IMG/VR virus record: IMGVR_UViG_3300020455_000764
Span: 1-20,747 of that record
DNA: 20,747 nt
DNA from: a virus
Strand: one strand, 5' to 3'
Position numbers and translations under genes: made by a program. Position 1 is the first letter of the stretch. Each line of letters starts with the position of its first letter. Shown here piece by piece: positions 1 through 8,089 of this stretch. The notes beneath the pieces were generated by a model, which saw only the letters and a program-made list of their open reading frames with translations, searched no databases and was not told the origin of the DNA.

Positions 1-2331
1 AACATCATCCTTAAATGGATTAGGCATTTTCAATGTTAAGAATTTAATCTTATCACCTTCTTTAATAGTCTCATACTTATTTAGCAATTTACTATTTTGT
101 CTTAAATTTAGATTATAGATCAATGCACCTTTAACATGGCGAGGGGTACTCTTTTTATAAATGTGTGTATTATCTTGATACTTCAAAAGACCATTAACAC
201 TTCTTGGGAAAGATACTTCTTCAACAGGCAGTTCAGTAAATTCTTTTTTGAATTCATCTATAAACTCAATCAATGCGGCCTCATCTTTAGTCATTATAAC
301 TGTTAATGCCTCTTTAATCTTTTCTCTACACGCCTTTGGTGTTGATGACTTGACTGCCTCAATACCCATAATCTTTAGTTTAGGTTCTTCATAGTCAACA
401 CCTTCAGAATTATATACATTTAAAATATATCTTTTCTTTGCAGTCCAGATACCTTTATTAGCAATTACTTCTTTATCCATAACCATCTTTTGTTTGTAAG
501 CGTGTGTGTAGTCAGCCAACTCTTGATACTTTTCATCAATGTAAGGTTTAAGTTTCTGATCACAAAATTTATCTAGAATGTTTACAGTCTTTTTGATATC
601 ATCACCAAGACCCATTTTCTTTACAACATCACCCATACGAATATAGATTGAGTCTGTATCTGAAGCAACAACATAATCTACCTTTTCAGTTTTCAATAAC
701 TTATTAAGATATTCATTGACTCGTCTTTGTATAAATCTAATTGAGTATTGACCTGCAAGTGTGATACCCTCTGCCTGTCTTACATCATAATATCTACAAT
801 ACTTGTTGCCGATAGCACCATAGGCACTATTCAATGCGATCTTTCTTGCCATTTGTATATTATTATACTTAGAAATATTATTTTGAATTTGTTTATTACC
901 TTTATCTTTTTGCTGTTTCTTTTGCTCAGCAATCATTAACTTTTTATATTTACTTCTATCTGTATAATACTTCTCCATCAATTCACCTAAGAACCCAGGT
1001 TTATCAGTTCTAAATATCGCACCGTTAGGTGTCATAGTTCTTTTTTCAAACTTAGAAAAATCAACTTCACGATCAAGCATTCTATCTACACTTGCAAGTT
1101 CAGGTTGAAAACCTATAATAGTTTCAGGCGATATATTATACTGCATAATTAAATGTGGGTACAAACTATTCAAATCATAACTAACAATCCAGTCGTGAAA
1201 TCCTACAATAGGATCTTTTACATAGGCACCTTCATAACCACGAGCACCTTCGTGTTCTTCTTTTTGTGGTATAACTATGCCTTTATCTTTTAAGAAATTA
1301 AATATAATCGCATCCCACATTGTAACCTGTTGGAATACTTCTTGAAAGTTTACCTTTGCCTCATAGGCCATAGTCAAATGTAATTCAATTAGTTTCATTT
1401 TATCTTCTAGTCTGTCAACTAATTCTACATCTTGAATATTATAATCTACAAATGATTGATAGTCCTTGGTGTACCAGTCTTTGAAACTATCGTAAGGGTT
1501 ATCATCTTTATATTCACCGAGTTCTACACCAGCAATAAAGTTAAGACGATAACTCTCTTGTTTTGAATAAGTATATTTCTTATACAAATCTAGATAGTCT
1601 AAAGTTGATACGCCAAGAATGTCATAATGTTGAATCTCACCACCGAATTGTTTGTTTTGAGATTTTGATTCTACAATACCCCAAGGACTTAATTTAGCAG
1701 ATTGATCTTCACCCATTAAATAGTTAATACGATTTATCACATAGGTCATATCAAAGAATTTACAATTCCAACCTGTGATTATATCAGGATCATATTCTTG
1801 CCAGAATTTAATAAATGCTTCTAATAGTTGCTGTTCAGTTGTGAAGTTTAGATATGTGACCTTTTCATTATCATTTTTATATTCACCCATGCCGAATACA
1901 ATAATGTCTTTTGTTGAATGTGATTTTACAGTAATACAAATCAATGGTTCGATTGCAGTTTTAGGATCAGGAAAACCATTCTCACAAGCAGTCTCAATAT
2001 CAATCGTAATCATATTGAGTTTAGATATATCCCAATCTATATTACCTTTGAATTCATCTGATATAAAAGCGTGTTGATGTCTAGTATTACCAAAGTATTC
2101 AAACCCGGTGACACCATCATATTGTTTTAACCATTCTCTTTGCTCATAAGTGCTATCAAAATTTATTCTCTCACACGGCCTACCGTCAAGAGTTTTATAC
2201 TTAGTTTCTTTTTTTACTGGAACAAATAGAGAAGGTTTATAGTTAATTCTTTTTTGAATTCTTTTACCGTTAACAATGGCACGAACCAAAAGACGACCAC
2301 GATGTGGTATAACGGATGTGTAGAACTTCAT
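1..2331 (-). CDS. 43: T4-type gp43 family B DNA polymerase, C-terminus cut by the window edge
   Basis: This is the replicative DNA polymerase with 3'-5' proofreading exonuclease, the catalytic centre of the T4-like replisome. Reading from the ATG at 2331 gives 777 open residues before the left edge; T4 gp43 has 898, so the C-terminal thumb and clamp-binding tip are missing. Exonuclease motif I is DIET at 111-114, followed by an Exo II-like ITGWNCKFFD segment and an Exo III-like YNIQD segment. The polymerase motifs are A (DLNSLYP, D386), B (KIALNSAYG, from K497) and C (SDTDS, D558 and D560). No intein or frameshift was seen. It lies just downstream of the TauD-like oxygenase gene, but a near-perfect sigma70 promoter overlapping that gene's stop codon suggests separate transcription. 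There is no Shine-Dalgarno sequence, consistent with a leaderless start. In T4, gp43 likewise follows regA, here separated from it by three accessory genes. Confidence 0.97.
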   Translation of the reverse strand, partial: MKFYTSVIPHRGRLLVRAIVNGKRIQKRINYKPSLFVPVKKETKYKTLDGRPCERINFDSTYEQREWLKQYDGVTGFEYFGNTRHQHAFISDEFKGNIDWDISKLNMITIDIETACENGFPDPKTAIEPLICITVKSHSTKDIIVFGMGEYKNDNEKVTYLNFTTEQQLLEAFIKFWQEYDPDIITGWNCKFFDMTYVINRINYLMGEDQSAKLSPWGIVESKSQNKQFGGEIQHYDILGVSTLDYLDLYKKYTYSKQESYRLNFIAGVELGEYKDDNPYDSFKDWYTKDYQSFVDYNIQDVELVDRLEDKMKLIELHLTMAYEAKVNFQEVFQQVTMWDAIIFNFLKDKGIVIPQKEEHEGARGYEGAYVKDPIVGFHDWIVSYDLNSLYPHLIMQYNISPETIIGFQPELASVDRMLDREVDFSKFEKRTMTPNGAIFRTDKPGFLGELMEKYYTDRSKYKKLMIAEQKKQQKDKGNKQIQNNISKYNNIQMARKIALNSAYGAIGNKYCRYYDVRQAEGITLAGQYSIRFIQRRVNEYLNKLLKTEKVDYVVASDTDSIYIRMGDVVKKMGLGDDIKKTVNILDKFCDQKLKPYIDEKYQELADYTHAYKQKMVMDKEVIANKGIWTAKKRYILNVYNSEGVDYEEPKLKIMGIEAVKSSTPKACREKIKEALTVIMTKDEAALIEFIDEFKKEFTELPVEEVSFPRSVNGLLKYQDNTHIYKKSTPRHVKGALIYNLNLRQNSKLLNKYETIKEGDKIKFLTLKMPNPFKDDV

Positions 2332-2337
2332 AATTTT

Positions 2338-2366
2338 ATTATAACAAATTTAAATTGGTTAGTCAA
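2338..2366 (-). promoter_or_regulatory. Near-consensus sigma70 promoter for gp43, probably giving a leaderless mRNA
   Basis: On the minus strand there is TTGACT (2366-2361), exactly 17 nt of spacer, then TATAAT (2343-2338). The gp43 ATG begins 6 nt after the -10 box, about where transcription should start, and no Shine-Dalgarno sequence can fit. The -35 box overlaps the stop codon of the upstream oxygenase gene. The same layout recurs at 10047-10075. Confidence 0.7.
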
Positions 2367-3609
2367 GCTCTTTGTTAGGTAAATGTGTAAAAACTTTTAA
2401 TAAACTAAGACCATTAGACTCATCTAATCTTTCACCAGATATTGGTTTATTAATATCTAACCATAATGGCACACCTAACTTAGAATGATTTTGACAACTT
2501 CGCCATAGAATTCTTTTGCTAGGGTTTAAAGTCCTTGCATTATTTCTAGCGTGAATAGTAAGTAATTGATCAAAGATAATAACATCACCATCTTCCCATT
2601 CGTGATCATACCTATACTTATCATTATCAATATAACTATCAAATAACTCCATAGAAAAGTTTGGGTCATCAATCATATCTTCGACTACAGCCATTGAACT
2701 AAATGTGTGTTTGCCCCACTTAGTTTCGATAGGACATTCAAATACAAATGGTATGTCAATGCCTTTATTACCAGGTACAGCTGCACCTAATTCTTTTGCT
2801 TTTATAATTCTTCTTGTATTATTACTAGGTGTACTTTCATTATATAATTTCTTTATTTGATTTATAACATCATACTTAGATTCAGTAATTTGTCCTGCGT
2901 CTAATAAAACCAATTCTCTTGCTACATCTTGAGGATCATCATAAGAAGATTGTAGCATTCTCCCTATTCTTGCTCTTAATGTTTTTGATTTATCTTTTTG
3001 CTCTTGAGTAAAGTCTGAATACGCTCTATTCACATTCGATACAGGCGTTATACTTCCTGCTGTATGTTGAACACCATAGAGAGATACTAGATTACCATAC
3101 TGGTGTGTAAAATGATTAGTTAAGTTTGTGTGAAAAACTAAATCTTTAATGCCGAATAGGCCTCTAGGTCTACCACTAACTTCTTGTATCCAAGGAAAGT
3201 CAGAATTAAACCAACCCATAGGATTGAGATAGTCTAAATCATTTTCATTATGATACTGCAGGCCTGTGCCGTACTTAATACCATCTTGCTCAAATTTAGT
3301 ATCTGAATTTTTATTTAAGTATGATTGTTTTGCTTTCTGTATTACTTTGTTAGGGTCGTTAGGTTTTAATTCATCGCCATAGATCCAACTCTCCCAATCA
3401 ACAATATTATCTCTAACTAATTTGTATTGATTGTGTCCGAAGGCACTTGAAAGTTTTGAAAAATCTTTTAACTCTAGGTCTTGTCTTTTTAAAACGATAC
3501 ACCCATAGTGTAGTAAAAGATGGCCTAAATCTTTTAATTGATTTTCGTCTAATTCTTTTACTTTAAGATCAACAAAGGCTGCGTTGCCGTTTGCTAATTC
3601 TTCAATCAC
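2359..3609 (-). CDS. TauD/clavaminate-synthase-like 2-oxoglutarate-Fe(II) oxygenase
   Basis: A 416-residue protein with features of the TauD/TfdA-type non-haem iron dioxygenases, which couple 2-oxoglutarate decarboxylation to substrate hydroxylation. The probable iron ligands are H120 and E122 in YHNEN (an H-x-E variant, as in clavaminate synthase, rather than H-x-D) and H353 in LLTIHARN. The R-x3-R pair R366/R370 in RILWR matches the 2OG-binding region of TauD (RVMHR). The substrate cannot be inferred. The start is a GTG at 3609-3607 overlapping the TAG of the upstream gene by one base; the next methionine is residue 131, too late to keep the fold. It is the last gene of the RegA/RimK operon. 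It is longer than E. coli TauD (about 283 residues), with extra sequence between the first and last ligands. Confidence 0.8.
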   Translation of the reverse strand: MIEELANGNAAFVDLKVKELDENQLKDLGHLLLHYGCIVLKRQDLELKDFSKLSSAFGHNQYKLVRDNIVDWESWIYGDELKPNDPNKVIQKAKQSYLNKNSDTKFEQDGIKYGTGLQYHNENDLDYLNPMGWFNSDFPWIQEVSGRPRGLFGIKDLVFHTNLTNHFTHQYGNLVSLYGVQHTAGSITPVSNVNRAYSDFTQEQKDKSKTLRARIGRMLQSSYDDPQDVARELVLLDAGQITESKYDVINQIKKLYNESTPSNNTRRIIKAKELGAAVPGNKGIDIPFVFECPIETKWGKHTFSSMAVVEDMIDDPNFSMELFDSYIDNDKYRYDHEWEDGDVIIFDQLLTIHARNNARTLNPSKRILWRSCQNHSKLGVPLWLDINKPISGERLDESNGLSLLKVFTHLPNKELD

Positions 3610-3920
3610 TATTCAGTAATTAAACCTTTAGGTGTCTGTATTAGTCCACTACCAAAGTTTTTATTATAATGATTCAATAAATCAAGACCGGGTTCTTCTA
3701 TTAAAAGAACATCATCTTTTGCAATATTAATTTCTCTTGAATCTGTAAATGGAAACCAAGGGGCGAATTGTAGAGTGCCTTGACCACTCTCACCTGCACC
3801 AACAAAACCTAATGCCATAGGTTTCTCCATAGTATATTTGTCTTTCAACTCACTTACTTTAGCAATTATAAAATCGCCTACTTTTAATCGTAGGACTTTC
3901 ACTTCACTTGTCTTAGCCAT
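3609..3920 (-). CDS. Conserved-looking 103-residue phage protein, possibly small beta-barrel
   Basis: I do not recognise a named family with certainty. The protein opens with a KVLRLKVGDFIIAKV segment, predicted as beta strands and reminiscent of small Sm-like or SH3-like barrels. It continues with an aromatic APWFPF stretch, then an acidic strand (DDVLLIEEPGLDLL) and ends with HYNKNFGSGLI. From memory, proteins with a similar KVLRL start and NxxFGSGI end occur in marine T4-like phages, but I cannot confirm this here. Its ATG shares one base with the stop of the RimK-RimB gene (TAATG), and its TAG shares one base with the GTG of the oxygenase, so it is translationally coupled on both sides. 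No signal peptide, membrane segment or catalytic motif is visible. Confidence 0.75.
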   Translation of the reverse strand: MAKTSEVKVLRLKVGDFIIAKVSELKDKYTMEKPMALGFVGAGESGQGTLQFAPWFPFTDSREINIAKDDVLLIEEPGLDLLNHYNKNFGSGLIQTPKGLITE

Positions 3921-5314
3921 TATGCTTTCCTTATGTCAACATCAAATGGTGTGGTTAATAAGTATTTTCTAGCAGGATTAACCATAACATTTAATCGTTT
4001 CATAAATTTCCTATCTAATAGGATAGGTGTGCGATCTTCTCTATCATCTATTGTAAAGAGAGTGTCGCTATAGATGGTGCCTGCAAATTCAACATCTAAT
4101 TTTATTAGTGGGCGATCTTCGTCATAATCTCTAAGACCTCCTACTTTAATATTGTCCATTCTAACTAAGTTAGCAGAATATCGTTTATCTAATAACTTCC
4201 AACTAACTTTTTTGCCTTCTATTTTAATATCTTGTCCATGAATAACATTCTGTCCACTATTGCCTGTATCAAATTTAGCAACTAGTTCTAAATTTCCTAG
4301 TTTTATAATTTCTTTAAATCCACATTCGGTTGGAACATAAACCCAGTTATCTCTATTTTCAAAGTATTCTATAATCTCTTTTGATATATTTCTATTTGTT
4401 GCCTGTTCAACTCCTTCGGTACCAGCAGAAGAGTTTACCTCAATAAAAAATGGTTCATCTTTTTCTCTATTCTTAGAAGGTATAAAATCAACACCAGTCC
4501 ATAACCCGCCGACTGCTTTTGCAGCCTCAATACATTTTGTTATTTCTAATTCTGTAAGTTTTAATTCTTTTGCTTTTGCACCTTGAGATATATTGCTTCT
4601 AAAGTCGCCTTCTAAAACATCTCTTCTCATAGCCGCAATAACTTTACCACCTAAGACATGGACTCTGGCGTCATATTCTGTTGGTATATATTCTTGTAAT
4701 AGTAAATCTGAATCTTCATCTTGTTTATATAATACTTGCACTAGACTTGTTAATGATTTTTCAGACTCAACAAATAATACACCTACACCTTTAGAACCTC
4801 TAAGTGTTTTAAGTATGATAGGAAAATCTGTATCTAGTTGCTCAAATGCCTCTTGTATATTATCAGGATCAGATACTAGAACAGTTTTAGGTTGTCTTAG
4901 ACCTACATCAGCAAGTCTTAATGAAGTTCTGTATTTATCAGCACAGGTACTTATTGTTTGTCTTGAATTAACACACACAATACCTGCCTTTTCTAATTGT
5001 GATATTAAGTCCATCCAAGAGTCTTTTCTTGTAATAGACCCACGAATAACTGCCACAGTAGTCTCAGCAGATATTTCAAATCCTTTTTTATCTTTTTGAT
5101 TGTGTACTCTACGAACACCATCCTCTAGTGTCATATATCCACCAGATAGTTTATATAGATAGTTCTTATAACCTTTTTTATCTGCCTCTTCTCTTAGTCT
5201 ATCAGCAGTATGAAATTCTTTTGCCTGTTCAGGCTCATCTGTAATAATGAGCAATCTAAATTTTTGTACTTCAGACTCTTCAGTAATATATTCATTAAAC
5301 TTAACTGGTTTCAT
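3920..5314 (-). CDS. RimK-like ATP-grasp ligase fused to a RimB-like retropepsin domain
   Basis: This 464-residue protein joins two domains usually encoded by separate genes. Residues about 16-320 form a RimK-type ATP-grasp ligase: nucleotide-loop segment LRGSKGVGVL (171-180), LLLQEYI (204-210) and the metal-binding EVNSSAGTEGVE (292-303), close to the EVN-x-SPG-x-EG of RimK. Residues about 325-455 resemble the RimB/'ATP-dependent zinc protease' family, with the retropepsin-like signature AKFDTG (D349) and a closing RKYLLTT strand. In bacteria RimK adds glutamates to the C-terminus of ribosomal protein S6, and RimB trims them. The phage protein may modify host S6 or another target; that is inference. 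The ATG at 5314 overlaps regA by 14 nt. The gene sits in the conserved regA-43 interval of T4-like phages, as an insertion. Confidence 0.85.
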   Translation of the reverse strand: MKPVKFNEYITEESEVQKFRLLIITDEPEQAKEFHTADRLREEADKKGYKNYLYKLSGGYMTLEDGVRRVHNQKDKKGFEISAETTVAVIRGSITRKDSWMDLISQLEKAGIVCVNSRQTISTCADKYRTSLRLADVGLRQPKTVLVSDPDNIQEAFEQLDTDFPIILKTLRGSKGVGVLFVESEKSLTSLVQVLYKQDEDSDLLLQEYIPTEYDARVHVLGGKVIAAMRRDVLEGDFRSNISQGAKAKELKLTELEITKCIEAAKAVGGLWTGVDFIPSKNREKDEPFFIEVNSSAGTEGVEQATNRNISKEIIEYFENRDNWVYVPTECGFKEIIKLGNLELVAKFDTGNSGQNVIHGQDIKIEGKKVSWKLLDKRYSANLVRMDNIKVGGLRDYDEDRPLIKLDVEFAGTIYSDTLFTIDDREDRTPILLDRKFMKRLNVMVNPARKYLLTTPFDVDIRKA

Positions 5315-5720
5315 CTACCTTTTTACCTATATTGTACTTTGTCTCTAATGTCCAGTTGCCTTTATCTTTGAAAGATATGACCTTTATTTGAGACAATGGT
5401 GCTTTATTTTCAGCGATATCAGAATTAACTATACTAATTAATCCCCAATCTGCTAATAATTGTGCTATAGTATTTCTTCTTTCAATATCATTTTCAGATA
5501 AATTGCTATGTTTGCCATCTAAAGCAAATAGTTCTTTAAAATGTACGATAAAATATCTGCCTTGTTTATGAAGTATGTGGCAAGATTGAAATAGTTTTTT
5601 GTCTTTTCTAGACGCAACACCTATTCTTGTTAGTGTCTCTCGAACCTTCAGAAAGTCGTCAGGTTCTTTTAAAGAGACCTCGAGCATACTCTCGGGACTC
5701 CATTGTGTTTCCTCACTCAT
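5301..5720 (-). CDS. regA: RegA translational repressor
   Basis: An RNA-binding protein that in T4 binds near the start codons of early mRNAs, including those for gp44 and gp45, and blocks ribosome access. From residue 12, MLEVSLKEPDDFLKVRETLT aligns with the start of T4 RegA (MIEITLKKPEDFLKV...), followed by matches in CHILHKQGRYFIVHFKE, DDIERR-like and LLADWGLI segments. The protein is 139 residues against 122 in T4. The ATG at 5720 overlaps the gp62 stop (ATGA) and is preceded by an AAGGTGG Shine-Dalgarno, so I chose it; this adds 11 residues before the T4-like start. An internal ATG at 5687 would give a T4-length N-terminus. Its position after gp62 and in the run towards gp43 matches T4. 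Confidence 0.95.
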   Translation of the reverse strand: MSEETQWSPESMLEVSLKEPDDFLKVRETLTRIGVASRKDKKLFQSCHILHKQGRYFIVHFKELFALDGKHSNLSENDIERRNTIAQLLADWGLISIVNSDIAENKAPLSQIKVISFKDKGNWTLETKYNIGKKVDETS

Positions 5721-6112
5721 TTTGTTCCACCTTTAAATAATTTTTCTTTAATATACTTAATATGATCCTTAGAGAGTATCTTTAGAGCGTCTTTTGCCTT
5801 GTCATTACTATAACCATAATACTCTTTTACAACATCAATATCTTTTAACTTAGACGCTCTTATGAACGGACTAAATCGTTTCTTTTTTCTAACACTATTT
5901 ATATAGAATTGAAACTGTATATCTTTATCGAGATGGCTATGGCGATTCATTTCATTAGCCAACATTAAGGTGTCTGGGAATGCAGACATTATCTTATTCG
6001 TTATATAGGCAGGATATTTCTTTGCCCACATCTGATCATCTGAATTGACCAGGTTCTCTTTTGTGTAATTGATTGCGTTAAGATAATGTTTTAGTTCATA
6101 GGGATTTGACAT
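5717..6112 (-). CDS. 62: T4-type gp62 clamp-loader small subunit
   Basis: In T4 one gp62 joins four gp44 ATPase subunits to load the gp45 clamp onto primer-template DNA. This 131-residue protein starts MSNPYELKHYLNAINYTKE and contains WAKKYPAYITNKIMSAFPDT and FYINSVRKKKRFSPFIR, recognisable gp62-type segments. It is shorter than T4 gp62 (187 residues), as is usual in marine relatives as far as I recall. It overlaps the peroxiredoxin gene by 17 nt upstream and regA by 4 nt (ATGA) downstream. No strong Shine-Dalgarno is present, so coupling to the upstream gene is likely. The operon position between gp44 and regA fits T4, but two accessory genes now separate it from gp44. Confidence 0.9.
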   Translation of the reverse strand: MSNPYELKHYLNAINYTKENLVNSDDQMWAKKYPAYITNKIMSAFPDTLMLANEMNRHSHLDKDIQFQFYINSVRKKKRFSPFIRASKLKDIDVVKEYYGYSNDKAKDALKILSKDHIKYIKEKLFKGGTK

Positions 6113-6599
6113 ATTCTAATATCTTTTCTGGTGTTGACTCTTCGTATGGATCTTCGTCATCACTCATATTATTTATGCCAGGTTCTATAAACATTTCTTT
6201 CACTATACCATTAACAATATATGAAGAATATCTCCATGATCTTTGACCAAAATTCTGTACTGGTTTATCAACCAACATTCCTAATTGTCTAGTTATGGAA
6301 CCACTGCCATCGGGTATTAGTGTAATCTTTTTTATGCCTAAGTCTTTACCCCAAGCGTTCATAACAAAATGGTCATTGACTGATATACAATAAACATCAT
6401 CAACCTTTTTTGTATCTATAAACTGCTCGTACATATCTTCATAGGCAGGTACTTGTTTAGATGAACAGGTAGGTGTAAATGCACCTGGTAACCCAAACAT
6501 AACTATTCTTTTGCCATAAAATAATGTAGGCATATCAGTCTCGGTTACTAATTCATCTTTGAATAAAATTCTGTTATCAAATAATTTCACATTGTTCAT
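6096..6599 (-). CDS. Peroxiredoxin, Prx5/AhpE-like
   Basis: A thiol peroxidase that would reduce hydrogen peroxide or organic hydroperoxides. The 167-residue protein has the active-site block PGAFTPTCSSKQ (38-49) with peroxidatic cysteine C45 and T42, and the later RSWRYSSYIVNG strand typical of the Prx5 subfamily. Another cysteine (VYCISVND, C71) is not at an obvious resolving position, so the enzyme may act as a 1-Cys type with a host thiol reductant. There is no signal peptide, so it should be cytoplasmic. A Shine-Dalgarno (AAAGGA) precedes the ATG at 6599. The gene lies between gp44 and gp62, an insertion into the clamp-loader operon, so it should be expressed with the replisome. Confidence 0.9.
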   Translation of the reverse strand: MNNVKLFDNRILFKDELVTETDMPTLFYGKRIVMFGLPGAFTPTCSSKQVPAYEDMYEQFIDTKKVDDVYCISVNDHFVMNAWGKDLGIKKITLIPDGSGSITRQLGMLVDKPVQNFGQRSWRYSSYIVNGIVKEMFIEPGINNMSDDEDPYEESTPEKILEYVKSL

Positions 6600-6617
6600 A
6601 ATATAATTTTCCTTTAT

Positions 6618-6944
6618 TTATTTTACTGAATCGAATATGACTTGAAGTCTCCTGACTGCACCCATATCACCCTCTAGTTTTATCTCGCCATTCATAAATG
6701 CACTGGCGCTTGTTTTTGTTCCTTGTTTTAATTGTTCCCATAAATCACAGGACATTTTAACAGTAGCATCCGAGGTCTTAACTTCATTAGATACCATTAT
6801 AGTTGTTGGTCCATTCTCTGAGCTACCATCTAGACATACAACACCTTCTCCGAAATCAAAGGTAACTATCGCACCGCCTAGATCAACTGACTTACCATTA
6901 AGGCCTGTTGTAAGCTCTGTTGTTATGCTTGTTAAATCAGCCAT
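6618..6944 (-). CDS. SCP2-like sterol/lipid-carrier domain protein
   Basis: A 108-residue single-domain protein resembling the SCP2 (sterol carrier protein 2) fold. After an N-terminal helix come strands GAIVTFDFGEGVVCLDG, a KMSCDLWEQLKQGT helix, and the characteristic segment SAFMNGEIKLEGDMGAVRRLQVIFDS, where F-x-NGxIKxEGD is the family signature. Such domains bind hydrophobic ligands in an internal tunnel; the ligand in a phage is unknown. A strong Shine-Dalgarno (AAGGAG) precedes the ATG at 6944. It lies 10 nt after gp44 and 18 nt before the peroxiredoxin, and pairs with it as an accessory insertion between the two clamp-loader genes. No membrane segment is present. Confidence 0.82.
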   Translation of the reverse strand: MADLTSITTELTTGLNGKSVDLGGAIVTFDFGEGVVCLDGSSENGPTTIMVSNEVKTSDATVKMSCDLWEQLKQGTKTSASAFMNGEIKLEGDMGAVRRLQVIFDSVK

Positions 6945-6954
6945 ATTTTTCTCC

Positions 6955-7890
6955 TTATTTAAATTTGCATTGACTCATAATTTCAGTCAAGCAGGCCACA
7001 AGATTAATTTCTTGATCTGCCACAAAAGCAGACTTATAAGAATAGTCTGCTAATATTAATACAGCATGAGGTATAGTTTCTGATTCTAAATTCTCATACA
7101 TTGTATCATATATTCTTCTAAAAACCACAACAGGATCATTGTCTAAATTATTGACTACCCATTTTCTCATACTGGTAAAATCTTTTTCTTTTAATAATGT
7201 TATAAGTTTATTTAGGTTATCATCAGAAATATTTGTTAATATGCCTGTATCTATCTTACCACTTACAGAATACCTTTGTAGTTCATTTAGTATTCTTCGA
7301 TAGTCAGGAAAATGTTTATTAATAAGTTCAGCAACAACTGCCTCATCAAAAGGCACAGTTTGCTCTTTAAGAATGATACCAACTTTAGCAAATAGTTTAC
7401 TCGCAAGGACTGGTCTATCTTTATTGGCAATTTTAAAATCTATTGTTGAAAATCTACTATGTAATGGTTCGATAAGTCTATTCTTAAAATTACAAGTAAG
7501 AATAAATCTACAATTCTTGTGGAACTCTTCTATAAAACCACGCATAGCAGGTTGAGTAGATTGTGGGTTTAGATAATCTGCCTCATCTAGTATAACAACC
7601 TTCTTACCGCCTGATAATGATACCGTGGAGGCAAAGTTTTTGATCTTGGTTCGAAGGGTGTCAATACCAGATTCTTCAGAACCGTTGATAAACATATAGT
7701 CAGCATTCATCTGCTCACATAATGCTCTCGCAACGGTAGTCTTACCACACCCAGGAGGACCTGCAAGTAGTAAGTTTGATATCTCACCTCTATCTACAAA
7801 GGACTGAAAGGTCTCTTTGATATCTGTCGGTAAGATACACTCATCAATAGTCTGTGGTCTATATTGCTCGACCCACAAAAAATCACTCAT
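6955..7890 (-). CDS. 44: T4-type gp44 clamp-loader ATPase
   Basis: The AAA+ motor of the clamp loader: with gp62 it uses ATP to open and place the gp45 ring. In this 311-residue protein the Walker A motif is GPPGCGKT (44-51), the Walker B motif is VVILDEAD (98-105) and the SRF segment (145-147) supplies the arginine finger. The N-terminal WVEQYRPQTIDECILP is the usual RFC/gp44 opening, and the length is near T4 gp44 (319). The ATG at 7890 is one base past the stop of the 65-residue gene and has no clear Shine-Dalgarno, so translation is probably coupled. In T4 the next gene is 62; here SCP2-like and peroxiredoxin genes intervene. Confidence 0.96.
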   Translation of the reverse strand: MSDFLWVEQYRPQTIDECILPTDIKETFQSFVDRGEISNLLLAGPPGCGKTTVARALCEQMNADYMFINGSEESGIDTLRTKIKNFASTVSLSGGKKVVILDEADYLNPQSTQPAMRGFIEEFHKNCRFILTCNFKNRLIEPLHSRFSTIDFKIANKDRPVLASKLFAKVGIILKEQTVPFDEAVVAELINKHFPDYRRILNELQRYSVSGKIDTGILTNISDDNLNKLITLLKEKDFTSMRKWVVNNLDNDPVVVFRRIYDTMYENLESETIPHAVLILADYSYKSAFVADQEINLVACLTEIMSQCKFK

Positions 7891-7891
7891 A

Positions 7892-8089
7892 CTAATACTT
7901 ACTAAAATGTTTCACCAAGGTTTCTAGTTTACCTTCAGCATTTGCTAATGCTTCTAACTTCTTTTCAGCAGAAGCTACAAAATCAATATGATCCGCAACA
8001 CCACTAGTTTTAGTTAAAAACATTTCTAAATCTACCTTTGCGGTTTCTACATCCGCCTCTAGTTTTTTCTTTAATGCATTTGTTATCAT
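7892..8089 (-). CDS. Small helical protein of unknown function between gp45 and gp44
   Basis: I do not recognise this 65-residue protein. It is rich in Lys, Glu, Ala and Leu with heptad-like spacing (KKKLEADVETAKVDLEMFL, then AEKKLEALANAEGKLETLV), so it probably forms a helical hairpin or coiled coil. No catalytic residues, cysteines or membrane segments are visible. Its ATG overlaps the gp45 stop (ATGA), and its stop lies one base before the gp44 start, so the three genes are coupled. The position suggests a clamp or clamp-loader accessory factor, but that is inference from location only. Confidence 0.75.
   Translation of the reverse strand: MITNALKKKLEADVETAKVDLEMFLTKTSGVADHIDFVASAEKKLEALANAEGKLETLVKHFSKY

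Noticed and set aside
4593-5099. 168-codon plus-strand frame
   Set aside because: It lies wholly antisense to the RimK-RimB gene, whose motifs are unambiguous.
5896-5903. TATAAATA on the minus strand as a late promoter
   Set aside because: It lies inside the gp62 coding sequence, and the octamer is expected several times by chance in DNA this AT-rich.
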